Below the pieces are notes generated by a model. That model did not search any database, had not been told where the DNA came from, and worked only from the letters and a program-made list of their open reading frames with translations. Source: DATMNI01 sp035570275 (GTDB taxonomy: Bacteria > Acidobacteriota > Terriglobia > Bryobacterales > Bryobacteraceae). Taken from it: a stretch of DNA of 16,524 nucleotides. The DNA is taken from assembly GCA_035570275.1 (NCBI GenBank), contig DATMNI010000332.1:1-16524 (forward strand), read 5' to 3'. Below, in pieces: positions 8,116 to 14,812 of the stretch. The translations under genes and the position numbers were made by a program. Numbering within the stretch: position 1 is the stretch's first letter; every line of letters begins with the position of its first letter.

Positions 8116-8895
8116 GTGCGAACCAGAGCGACTGCCTGTCTTATGGTTTCTACGGTGTGTATATTCGGCCAGCCCTCGGCCGGTCCGCCGGCATTCGAGG
8201 TGGCATCCGTCAGACCGAACAGGGTCGGGAACGCCGAGGGCGAAGGCAAGGTCCGAGAGTCCGTCGATAGTACTCCGGCGAGTCTGACGATGCGGAATGT
8301 CAGCCTGAACTCCTGCCTGAAATGGGCGTACGGCGTAAAGGACTACCAGATCTCGGGACCGCGCTGGCTCACCTCCGAGAAGTACGATGTCGTCGCGAAA
8401 ACAGGCCGCCCGGCTACCAACGACCAGCTCAGGCTGATGCTTCAGACGCTGCTGGCGGAGCGCTTCCAAACGACACTCCACCGCGAAACGAAGGAGCTCC
8501 CGATGTACGCGCTGGTGGTTGGCAAGAATGGGCCAAAACTCCAGGAGACGAAGGGTGGCCCCAGCAGCAAAGACATCCGCGGCATCACGATCGACAATGG
8601 CGGCGTCGTTTACAAGAATACCTCGATGGCTGAGTTGGCCGACGCGTTGTCCGCCACGATCTTCGGCTTAAACCGCCCCGTGCTCGATAAAACCGGGCTC
8701 GAGGGGAGTTTTGACTTCACGGTGAAACTCGCGGAGAGCACCGCGGAGCTGAAGGGCTCGCTGAGGTCAATTGCAGACGATCCATCCATTATGATGAGCG
8801 CCCTTCAGCAAATCGGACTGAAACTGGAACCGCAAAAAGGCCCGGTTGAAATACTGGTCATCGACCACGCGGAAAAAGTGCCGACGGAAAACTAG
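8116..8895 (+). CDS. TIGR03435 family secreted protein
   Basis: 259 residues from a GTG start with a strong Shine-Dalgarno sequence. A short hydrophobic N-terminal segment (about 7-20) is a signal peptide, so the protein is exported. It follows the TIGR03435 pattern from end to end: FEVASVRPN (27-35), WAYGVKDYQISGP (70-82), DQLRLMLQTLLAERF (103-117), LHRETKELPMYALVVGKNGP (121-140), RPVLDKTGL (187-195) and a C-terminal LGLKLEPQKGPVEILVIDH-like segment. The family is abundant in soil Acidobacteriota, often in many paralogues and sometimes beside M56/BlaR-type peptidase and BlaI-type repressor genes; neither is present here. No biochemical function is established. It is the only clear plus-strand gene and converges with the amidoligase operon, 43 bases away. 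Confidence 0.93.
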   Translation: MRTRATACLMVSTVCIFGQPSAGPPAFEVASVRPNRVGNAEGEGKVRESVDSTPASLTMRNVSLNSCLKWAYGVKDYQISGPRWLTSEKYDVVAKTGRPATNDQLRLMLQTLLAERFQTTLHRETKELPMYALVVGKNGPKLQETKGGPSSKDIRGITIDNGGVVYKNTSMAELADALSATIFGLNRPVLDKTGLEGSFDFTVKLAESTAELKGSLRSIADDPSIMMSALQQIGLKLEPQKGPVEILVIDHAEKVPTEN

Positions 8896-8938
8896 CGGGA
8901 GTGGCGAGGCAGACGAAACCGTTCACGAGAGTGGCGGG

Positions 8939-10123
8939 TCAAGACGGGTCAATAAACGCCGCCGTGGCGCCGACCCAATCGAAGCCCTTGTTGTGGTCCA
9001 CGCCCATTTGAGCGCCGCGGCCCATGCGGATGACGGTGTTGACCGCCTGGCGGCCGATGTACATGATGCGCACCTCGATCTTGGTGGGGCCGAAGGGAGT
9101 CGCGATCACGGGTTGGAAATCGACGCGCTCCTGAAGGACATAGTCGCCAGGAGCTTCACCCTCTGCCACGGCGGCGATTTGCGCGGCGGTGGGGCCGACT
9201 ATCACGCCGGCGCCGGCGAATCCGAAGAGCGGCTTCAGGACCCAGCGCTCCGGATGTTCCACCGGCGCCACCCACTGCGTTCGCGGAACGGCGGGGTGCT
9301 TTAGGAAGGGCAGCGAGAACTTGCTGAGGCGGAAAAACCAGTTGGGGTGGCCGGCCCATTCCACGTCCAGGTCGTCGCGGAAATCGAAGGCGAGCGGAAT
9401 TTGCCGTCGCAACAACTCATCCACGATGGTCCGGTTGTAGATGCGGTGCACCGGAGTGAGCGTGCCATCGCGGTTGTAATAGAGCCGGTCGGCCTGCTTG
9501 CGCAGCGTGGCGATATCGACGGCGCGCACGCCGAAGAGGCGCTCGGTCATCAGGAAATCGTGGCGGGTTTTTTGATGCGACGGATCGATTTCGAGGAGGA
9601 TGACATTCCGAGGGTCGTGACCGCCGAGGATGGCTTCACCAAGCAGGCGGTGATACTCCGGCAGCGAAAGGCCGCCCGGCAGCGTCGCCAGGCCGGCGTC
9701 CATTCCTGCGGCCGGCACCTCATCGATCCCGTAAGCCTCGCGGTAACATTCGGCCACAACGGGTTGGTACGCATAAAGCGACGGGAAGCCCTGGATCTCC
9801 ACCAACTTGGGTTCGCCGGCGGCATCGAGACCAAAATCGGCCTGCACGAAGAGCGGTTCCGCGGCTTCGTCGGGCACGCAGAATTGGGCGGGGACGGCGT
9901 CGCGCGAAGCCTGTTGATACTGCGGGTCGGCCAGCAGTTGGTCCACCATTTCGCGGCCGTAGCGGGCCATCTTGCCGACCAGGGTGGCCGGCAGGAATAC
10001 CGGCGTCTCGCTGTGGCGGAAAGGCGTGGGCTCGCCGAACCGCCCGGCCAGCAGTGCGAGGAAGCGCTGGTATTTGGCCTCCGAATAGCTCCGGTTAAAC
10101 CACTGGCGGTGTGAGGGAATCAA
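8939..10123 (-). CDS. ATP-grasp amide ligase-like protein, last gene of the amidoligase operon
   Basis: About 394 residues from a proposed TTG start at 10123; the open frame extends to ATG 10159. I prefer the TTG because GGAG lies nine bases upstream and the protein then starts MIPSHRQWFNRSYSEAKYQ, whereas ATG 10159 adds 12 residues lying deeper within the preceding gene. The C-terminal half has ATP-grasp features: the nucleotide-binding Lys and glycine-rich loop in WVLKPLFGFAGAGV (Lys297), the adenine-contacting segment YVLQER, then EVRIMYI and a terminal RMGRGAQMGVDHN stretch. The N-terminal half (about residues 1-240) matches nothing I recognise beyond an LVEIQGFPSLYAYQP segment that suggests a substrate domain. 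ATP-grasp enzymes join a carboxylate to an amine via acyl phosphate. It overlaps the end of the aminopeptidase gene by 29 bases, implying translational coupling. It is unlike the other ATP-grasp protein of the operon. Confidence 0.8.
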   Translation of the reverse strand: MIPSHRQWFNRSYSEAKYQRFLALLAGRFGEPTPFRHSETPVFLPATLVGKMARYGREMVDQLLADPQYQQASRDAVPAQFCVPDEAAEPLFVQADFGLDAAGEPKLVEIQGFPSLYAYQPVVAECYREAYGIDEVPAAGMDAGLATLPGGLSLPEYHRLLGEAILGGHDPRNVILLEIDPSHQKTRHDFLMTERLFGVRAVDIATLRKQADRLYYNRDGTLTPVHRIYNRTIVDELLRRQIPLAFDFRDDLDVEWAGHPNWFFRLSKFSLPFLKHPAVPRTQWVAPVEHPERWVLKPLFGFAGAGVIVGPTAAQIAAVAEGEAPGDYVLQERVDFQPVIATPFGPTKIEVRIMYIGRQAVNTVIRMGRGAQMGVDHNKGFDWVGATAAFIDPS

Positions 10124-11147
10124 GCAGGAAAGCTCCGCCGTGCATGATCTGCCGGCCATCGATCCAAATATCGAAGTCGCGGCCCACGACGTCGATGTGG
10201 GTTGAGGAATGCCACTCGGCGCCGGTGTGCGCGCCGTAGGGATTGCCGAAGGCGATGTGGATGCCCGGGATTTTCTCGTCCTGCAGGATGTTGCCGATCA
10301 CTTCGTGGACGGCAATGTTGGTGCCGATGGCGAATTCGCCCACGCGGTCGCTATTCTCGTCGGTGTGGCAGTAGCGCCAGAAGTCGTCCTGCAACTCCTG
10401 GTTGGCGCTGTGGGCTTCCAGAAGGCGGCTATCGGCGATGCGGATGGTGAGCGGCGTTTGGCACAGGTCGCCGTACTTTTCACAGAGGTAATCGCCCACC
10501 ACGCCATCGATCACGAAGACGCCATCCACCCGTTCCGGCGTGGTGAAGGTCTCGCCGCCGGGCAGGTTGCCCCACTTGTGCGGGCTGATGATGCCGCTGG
10601 TTTTGAGCCATTTCAGTTGCGGAGAGAAGCGGCCCACGATGTCGGTGCCGGCGGGATTGGTGGCGCGGATCTGGCGCGCCGCGCTGGCCAGTTGCCACAC
10701 CAGGGTACTGATGCGGTCGACCTCGCCGAAATCGGCGAGCATACCTTCCAGCATGATGCGCCGGTCGATGTTGACCATGTGGGCGTGGCGCATTTTGCGG
10801 CGGTTGACCACGTCGGTCATCTGCATGCGGGTGTGCAGTTCGTTGGGCTGGACCTTTACGGCGAAGATGCTGACCTCGCTCGACTCCATGTCGTGCAGGA
10901 TTTCGCGCGGCATGTCGCGCAGCGGGCGCGGGGCCAGGTCTTCCAGGATCCACCCTTCGTAGCGCAGGTGCAGGCGATCCAGTTCGTGAGCCAGGGCGGC
11001 GCCGATTTCGGAGCAGGCGCGGTCGGTGATGAGCGTCACCTTCTCTTCGGGCTGGATGCGCAGGCAGCTTTCCACGGCGTTGCGGGCGCCAGGGAGCAGC
11101 GCCGGGTCGAACCGGGTTTCCCGCAGCTGTTGCTTGGTTCCGGTCAT
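10095..11147 (-). CDS. M29-like metallo-aminopeptidase (aminopeptidase T/AmpS type)
   Basis: 350 residues from ATG 11147, which has GGAG seven bases upstream; a longer frame upstream would overlap the GCS2 gene without need. It carries the M29 signature NLPGGETFTTP (Glu199), then GEFAIGTN (Glu271), HIAFG (His297), Tyr304 and HIDV (His317, Asp319). From memory these correspond to the two-metal ligands and Tyr of Thermus aminopeptidase T, so all expected catalytic residues are present. The length is a little under the usual 370-410. Enzymes of this family remove N-terminal amino acids in the cytoplasm; there is no signal peptide. The gene starts 13 bases after the GCS2 stop and its 3' end overlaps the next ATP-grasp gene. 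In this setting it more likely trims or recycles the peptide made by the ligases than acts as a general peptidase. That role is inference. Confidence 0.85.
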   Translation of the reverse strand: MTGTKQQLRETRFDPALLPGARNAVESCLRIQPEEKVTLITDRACSEIGAALAHELDRLHLRYEGWILEDLAPRPLRDMPREILHDMESSEVSIFAVKVQPNELHTRMQMTDVVNRRKMRHAHMVNIDRRIMLEGMLADFGEVDRISTLVWQLASAARQIRATNPAGTDIVGRFSPQLKWLKTSGIISPHKWGNLPGGETFTTPERVDGVFVIDGVVGDYLCEKYGDLCQTPLTIRIADSRLLEAHSANQELQDDFWRYCHTDENSDRVGEFAIGTNIAVHEVIGNILQDEKIPGIHIAFGNPYGAHTGAEWHSSTHIDVVGRDFDIWIDGRQIMHGGAFLLDSLTPPVV

Positions 11148-11160
11148 CGTTTCGCTCCGG

Positions 11161-12348
11161 TCATCGACTCTCTCCGGCCGCGGCGTGGGTCGACTCGAAC
11201 AATCCGTATTCGGTTTCATCGATCATGTAATCGACTACCGACTTCAAGTCGCCAGTTTCGTGGAAGACGCGCAACTGGCGGTCGGCGCCGGCGCCCATCT
11301 CCAGGATCTGGCGGATGTAGGCGATCTCTTCCTGGCTGCCCAGTTCTTCCACTACGTCGGCGACGAAGTCCAGGATCTCGCCGATCAGGCTGCGCACGGG
11401 CACTTCGGTCTGCTTGCCGAAATCGATCATTTTGCCATCCAGGCCGTAGCGCGCGGCGCGCCATTTGTTCTCCATGATGAGGGCGCGGCTGTAGTGGCGG
11501 AAGCTCAGGTTGCGCTCATGAAGCTGGTAGAGCTTGGCGATGATGGCCTGGCACAGCGCGGCGATGGCGATGCTTTCCTCGTGGCGCATGGGGATATCGC
11601 AGACCCGGAACTCGAGCGTGGGGAAATGTGGATGGGGCCGGATGTCCCACCAGATTTTCTTGGCGTTGTCGATGCAGTTGGTGCGGATCAGGAGGTTGAC
11701 GTAGTTCTCGAATTCCGACCAGCTATGGTAAATGTCGGGGATGTTGGTGCGGGGGAACTTGTCGAAGACCTTGCAGCGGTAGGAGCGCAGGCCGGTTTCC
11801 ATGCCCAGCCAGAACGGCGAGTTGGCGGAGAGCGCCAGCAGGTGCGGCAGGAAATAGCGCGCGCCGTTCATGAGTTGGATGGCGGTCTCGCGGTCCTCCA
11901 CGCCCACGTGAATGTGCAGGCCGAAGATCAGGTTGGCGCGGGCCACCATCTTGAGGTCTTCGACGATCACGCGATAGCGGTCGTCGGGGTATATTTCCTG
12001 GTCGCGCCATTGGGCGAAAGGATGGGTGCCGGCAGCCGCCAGGCGGAGGCCGTTTTGCCGCGCCAGCCTGACGATGTGGCGGCGGATATCGCGGATCTCC
12101 TCTTTGGCCTCCTTGATATTGCGGCAGACGCCGGTGCCGATTTCGACGACCGACTGGTGCATCTCCGGCTTTACGCGCTCAGCCAACAGGCGCTTGCCCT
12201 TCTCCAGGATTTCGGCATGGATGTGGGAGCGCAGATCGCGCGTGATGGGGTCGATGGTCTGGTATTCTTCTTCGATCCCGATGTTGAAGCTGGGCCTTGA
12301 AGCTCCCTTGGGTAGTGAATCCATCGGCGTGCTTTCGGTTTCAATCAT
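11161..12348 (-). CDS. GCS2-family carboxylate-amine ligase (YbdK-type glutamate-cysteine ligase)
   Basis: 395 residues from ATG 12348. GGAGG lies nine bases upstream, and the start overlaps the ATP-grasp stop in the eight bases ATGATTGA. Hallmarks of the GCS2 (glutamine-synthetase fold) family are GIEEEYQ (24-30), HQSVVEIGTGVC (64-75), GLHIHVGV (143-150), SANSPFW (174-180), LEFRVCD (245-251) and NKWRAARYG (294-302). These include the Glu and His residues expected to bind ATP-metal. The length is normal for YbdK. Family members form an amide between the gamma-carboxyl of glutamate and an amine, weakly cysteine in E. coli YbdK; true substrates are often unknown. No dedicated glutathione synthetase homologue is nearby, but two ATP-grasp enzymes are, so the product is probably a gamma-glutamyl peptide or amide made in steps. 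Confidence 0.93.
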   Translation of the reverse strand: MIETESTPMDSLPKGASRPSFNIGIEEEYQTIDPITRDLRSHIHAEILEKGKRLLAERVKPEMHQSVVEIGTGVCRNIKEAKEEIRDIRRHIVRLARQNGLRLAAAGTHPFAQWRDQEIYPDDRYRVIVEDLKMVARANLIFGLHIHVGVEDRETAIQLMNGARYFLPHLLALSANSPFWLGMETGLRSYRCKVFDKFPRTNIPDIYHSWSEFENYVNLLIRTNCIDNAKKIWWDIRPHPHFPTLEFRVCDIPMRHEESIAIAALCQAIIAKLYQLHERNLSFRHYSRALIMENKWRAARYGLDGKMIDFGKQTEVPVRSLIGEILDFVADVVEELGSQEEIAYIRQILEMGAGADRQLRVFHETGDLKSVVDYMIDETEYGLFESTHAAAGESR

Positions 12349-13300
12349 TGGCGTGGGCCTCCGCCCGCTCAGGCGCCAAGAACTGCGCCCAGCGGAATTC
12401 GGTTGGTGCGCCGACCGGTTCCAGCGCGCGTTCGATCGCCATTTCGGCCACGGCGTTGACCACCCACCGGAAGTTTTCGGGGCCAACGGATTCCAGGCCG
12501 GCATCGGGCGCCGGGTTCATAAAGTCGATGGCGTAGGGCACACCATTTTCGACGGCGAACTCGACGGTGTTGAGATCGTATCCCAGGGCGCGGCAAAGTT
12601 TGAGGGCGTCGTTCACCATGCGCTGGCCCAGCGCCGGCGCCGGCGGCGGGTTACCGGCCACGTAGCGGAGGTGGTGCGGCAGGCGCGGGTCGTAGCGCAT
12701 CACATGGACCTTCCGTTGGTTGATCACATAGCAGCGGAAGTAGTCCTGGAATTTCACGGCGCGCTGCAGTGTCATGCAGAGGTCCTCGCTATCGTCGTAG
12801 GCGGCGAAGAATTCCGCGGGCGTATCCACCTTGTAGACGTTCTTCCAGCCGCCGCCATCGTGCGGTTTGAGGAAGGCGGGGAAGCCCACGTAGGCGAAGA
12901 TCGCATCCCAGTTGAGAGGGTACTCCAGGTTGCGCATGGAGCGGCCGGTGGTGCCCGGCGGATTCTTCTTGTGCGGCAGCAGCACCGTGGGCGGCACGGC
13001 GACGCCGAGTTTGGCGGCCAGGGCGTAGTTGAAAAACTTGTCATCGGCGCTCCACCAGAAGGGATTGTTGATGACCTTGGCGCCGGTGAGCACAGCGTTC
13101 TTCAGGTAGGAGCGGTAGAAGGGAATGTCGTGGGAGATGCGGTCGACGATGACGCCGTAGGGGCAGGGGACGGCCATTTCCACGCCGCCGACTTTGAGGT
13201 GCTCGGCAGCCACACCAGGGACGGCGAGGCTGTTGATGTGGTTCACCAGCGCCGGCGGGAACGACTCTTCCATGCCGTAGAGAATGCCGATTTTGGTCAT
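12341..13300 (-). CDS. RimK/D-Ala-D-Ala-ligase-like ATP-grasp protein
   Basis: 319 residues from ATG 13300, with AGGAGG three bases upstream (rather close) and protein start MTKIGILYGMEESFPPAL. The frame is open further upstream, but that part overlaps the hydrolase gene and looks non-coding. ATP-grasp landmarks are NNPFWWSADDKFFNYALAAK (about 78-97) as in the central subdomain, FPAFLKPHDGGGW (140-152) with the nucleotide Lys and glycine-rich loop, and VEFAVENGVPYAIDFMNPAPD (246-266) with metal ligands of the type Glu, Asp259 and Asn262. It should ligate an amino acid or similar carboxylate to an amine using ATP, in the cytoplasm. It is second in the operon, 40 bases after the hydrolase stop and overlapping the GCS2 start by eight bases. 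Which amino acids it joins cannot be read from sequence. Confidence 0.88.
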   Translation of the reverse strand: MTKIGILYGMEESFPPALVNHINSLAVPGVAAEHLKVGGVEMAVPCPYGVIVDRISHDIPFYRSYLKNAVLTGAKVINNPFWWSADDKFFNYALAAKLGVAVPPTVLLPHKKNPPGTTGRSMRNLEYPLNWDAIFAYVGFPAFLKPHDGGGWKNVYKVDTPAEFFAAYDDSEDLCMTLQRAVKFQDYFRCYVINQRKVHVMRYDPRLPHHLRYVAGNPPPAPALGQRMVNDALKLCRALGYDLNTVEFAVENGVPYAIDFMNPAPDAGLESVGPENFRWVVNAVAEMAIERALEPVGAPTEFRWAQFLAPERAEAHAND

Positions 13301-13340
13301 AAGCCTCCTATCCAAACCTACACAGGCAGGAATGCCCATG

Positions 13341-14051
13341 TTACAGAAACTTCCCGGCCATTTGGTGCCACCAGGGCCAATCGTGGCCGAAGCCTTCCCA
13401 AACATCCATTATGTGCGGAATTTGCTTGCTGCCGAGGATGTGGGCGAGTTTGACGTTCTGGTCGAATTGCGGGTCCTGGTTGCCGATGGCGAGGACGCAG
13501 TAGTTGCGGGCGAAGCGTTCCAGGAACCAGGAGTCGGCCAGGCCGGGCAGGTAATCGAGCGGCGCGTTCAGGTAGGCGTTTTGATCGTAATAGCCATCGA
13601 GGAAGCGCCTGGGCAGGTCGAAGGCGCCGGACATGCTGACCGCGTAGGTGACGATATCGGGATGGCGGAGGGCGAAGTTGATGGCGTGGTAGCCGCCGAG
13701 GCTGCAGCCGGTAGTGCCCATTTGGGGCCAACTGGTGCGGTTGCGGACAAAGGGGGCGGCTTCGAGGGCCAGGTAGGCGTCGAAGGCGTTCTGCCGATGG
13801 ACGCGATCGGCGGGGTGGATGGACCGGTTGTACCAGGATTCCTGATCGACCGAATCGAGGCAGATGAGCTGGAGGCCGCCGGATTCGATTTTGGGGCGGC
13901 AGGCATCGACCATTCCGCGCTCTTCGTACTCCCAGAAGCGGCCGCCGGAAGTGGGGAAGACGGCGATGGGGAACCCGCGGTCGCCGAAGGCCAGGAGTTC
14001 CATGTCCCGGTGAAGCGAGGGGCTGTACCATTTGATGTAGTCGCGGCGCAT
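13341..14051 (-). CDS. Alpha/beta-hydrolase (putative esterase, COG4947-like), first gene of the amidoligase operon
   Basis: 236 residues from ATG 14051 (MRRDYIKWYSP). The frame is open to 14117, but the extra residues resemble the promoter region rather than protein. The fold shows a nucleophile elbow GCSLGG (Ser117), a likely acid in GNQDP (Asp193) and the catalytic His in GFGHDW (His223), i.e. a complete triad. There is no signal peptide, so it is cytoplasmic. From memory it fits the small COG4947 esterase-like group that recurs next to ATP-grasp and GCS2 genes; a more general match is the putative esterase (esterase D) family. No good Shine-Dalgarno is visible. Its role might be to hydrolyse or transfer an ester or amide intermediate of the ligase pathway. 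That is inference. Confidence 0.85.
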   Translation of the reverse strand: MRRDYIKWYSPSLHRDMELLAFGDRGFPIAVFPTSGGRFWEYEERGMVDACRPKIESGGLQLICLDSVDQESWYNRSIHPADRVHRQNAFDAYLALEAAPFVRNRTSWPQMGTTGCSLGGYHAINFALRHPDIVTYAVSMSGAFDLPRRFLDGYYDQNAYLNAPLDYLPGLADSWFLERFARNYCVLAIGNQDPQFDQNVKLAHILGSKQIPHIMDVWEGFGHDWPWWHQMAGKFL

Positions 14052-14091
14052 GGGGATGGCCCATGGTAGCGGGCGGACCGGCGAAGCTGCA

Positions 14092-14155
14092 AATATAAAA
14101 TAGCGAAACGAAGCCAATTTGGGGCCTTATGAAAGGATATGTGCCGTGTTGACAA
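14092..14155 (-). promoter_or_regulatory. Candidate promoter region of the amidoligase operon
   Basis: On the minus strand TTGTCA (14155-14150) is followed after 18 bases by CATAAG (14131-14126), a fair sigma-70 pair. A second AT-rich stretch, TATTTTATATTT, lies at about 14102-14091, roughly 40 bases before the hydrolase ATG. Both are rare AT-rich spots in a GC-rich region. Neither is more than a candidate. Confidence 0.25.
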
Positions 14156-14229
14156 CGGCGTACGGTCAGCCACCCGCGGCGAAAACGGAGCCGTTTGGGG
14201 TTATGCGCCCAATTTGGGAGGGGCTGGAT

Positions 14230-14267
14230 GGAGGGAAAACGCCCTCCGACCATAGTTTAGACTATGG
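14230..14267. other. Two adjacent small hairpins upstream of the amidoligase operon
   Basis: GGAGGG (14230-14235) pairs with CCCTCC (14242-14247) around a six-base loop. CCATAGT (14250-14256) pairs perfectly with ACTATGG (14261-14267) around TTAG. The pair could be an operator or a transcription-ending structure; there is no T tract on either strand immediately after it. Confidence 0.4.
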
Positions 14268-14423
14268 GGTTGCGGGAAAACGGGTAAGTGGTTGAATCTG
14301 GTGGTGAAATGGGTTGTGAACGGGTTTGGGCCGCCCTGAGACGAAGTGGGGCTGCGGCACATGTAGCGGTTTGGGTGTTTTTCGTCAGCTGGCCAAGATT
14401 CGGCCGGTTACCGTCCTCAAGCC

Positions 14424-14523
14424 GACTCGTCGGGAGTAATCTCGCCGGGGCAGGTCGATCACAAGGCGACGAGTCCCCGTTTCCATGAGCGGCGTCTCAC
14501 GGGAGTGGTGGCGACAGGGGACT
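14424..14523. other. Overlapping, mutually exclusive inverted repeats
   Basis: GACTCGTCG (14424-14432) is the exact reverse complement of CGACGAGTC (14467-14475). AGTCCCC (14472-14478) is the exact reverse complement of GGGGACT (14517-14523). The two stems share 14472-14475, so only one can form at a time. A small nested stem, TGAG/CTCA (14486-14499), lies in the second loop. No known riboswitch or RNA family is recognised. Confidence 0.35.
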
Positions 14524-14761
14524 TTGCCTCCCAGGTGGGCCGGCTCTCGTCCGATTAGCCGCCCGTAACCATTTCCAGACCCTGGCCGAATTATGGGGAG
14601 TAGTCGGCCGTTCGTACCTCGCGACGCGCGTCCACCGCGCGCGCTCCCCTCCAACCAAAATCGGAAGCCAACCGGGGGGACTCGCTAAAGCTAAATAGCG
14701 CGCCGGCCGGTCTTCACCCGGCTCAGTGTGCGCCCGCCGAACTTTCAGAGGCGAAGAGGAG

Positions 14762-14780
14762 GCCGGCGCGTTCCGCCGGC
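14762..14780 (-). terminator. GC-rich hairpin after the KAP-like gene
   Basis: GCCGGCG (14762-14768) and CGCCGGC (14774-14780) form a perfect 7-bp stem with a five-base loop, about 33 bases beyond the stop codon of the KAP-like gene. A T tract is missing on the minus strand, so it may work poorly or not at all as an intrinsic terminator. Confidence 0.3.
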
Positions 14781-14812
14781 GCGAGAGTGAAGCCGCCGCT
14801 GGAAGGGCTATC

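Larger units (their letters stand above)
14118..14812. other. Intergenic stretch without a convincing gene; several inverted repeats
   Basis: About 700 bases between the amidoligase operon and the KAP-like gene. Short frames exist on both strands (for example 14288-14488 plus, 14385-14654 minus), but none has a ribosome binding site, a recognisable motif or plausible composition. The stretch holds hairpins at 14230-14247, 14250-14267, 14706-14722 and 14762-14780, plus two mutually exclusive inverted repeats in 14424-14523. It separates high-GC resident genes from the lower-GC gene to the right and may be the edge of acquired DNA. No tRNA or rRNA was seen. Confidence 0.5.

Noticed and set aside
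8896..8938. Possible bidirectional terminator between the convergent TIGR03435 gene and amidoligase operon
   Set aside because: No hairpin with a useful stem and no T tract is visible; only a short direct repeat, GAGTGGCG.
8959..8980. Similarity of the operon's last-gene 3' end to intergenic sequence near 8014-8034
   Set aside because: Both share an AACGCCGCCGT string, but one copy encodes conserved C-terminal protein sequence. The match is short and GC-rich, so chance is likely.
10209..11477. 422-residue plus-strand open frame opposite the aminopeptidase and GCS2 genes
   Set aside because: It is an antisense shadow of high-GC coding sequence. It has no ribosome binding site or recognisable motif, and the minus-strand genes there have complete family signatures.
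12026..13453. 475-residue plus-strand open frame opposite the GCS2 and ATP-grasp genes
   Set aside because: Same reason: an antisense frame kept open by codon bias, rich in Val, Asp and Gly without domain pattern.
13318..14253. 311-residue minus-strand frame overlapping the hydrolase gene
   Set aside because: It has Arg/Pro/His-rich shadow composition. The overlapping frame carries the hydrolase triad and is the real gene.
14288..14654. Short frames on both strands in the intergenic region, considered as transposase or intron remnants
   Set aside because: No transposase, reverse transcriptase or intron motif could be recognised, and no target-site duplication was found.
14690..14785. GC-rich stem-forming stretch considered as a tRNA or structured RNA gene
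   Set aside because: There is no T-loop consensus or cloverleaf; only separate simple hairpins.
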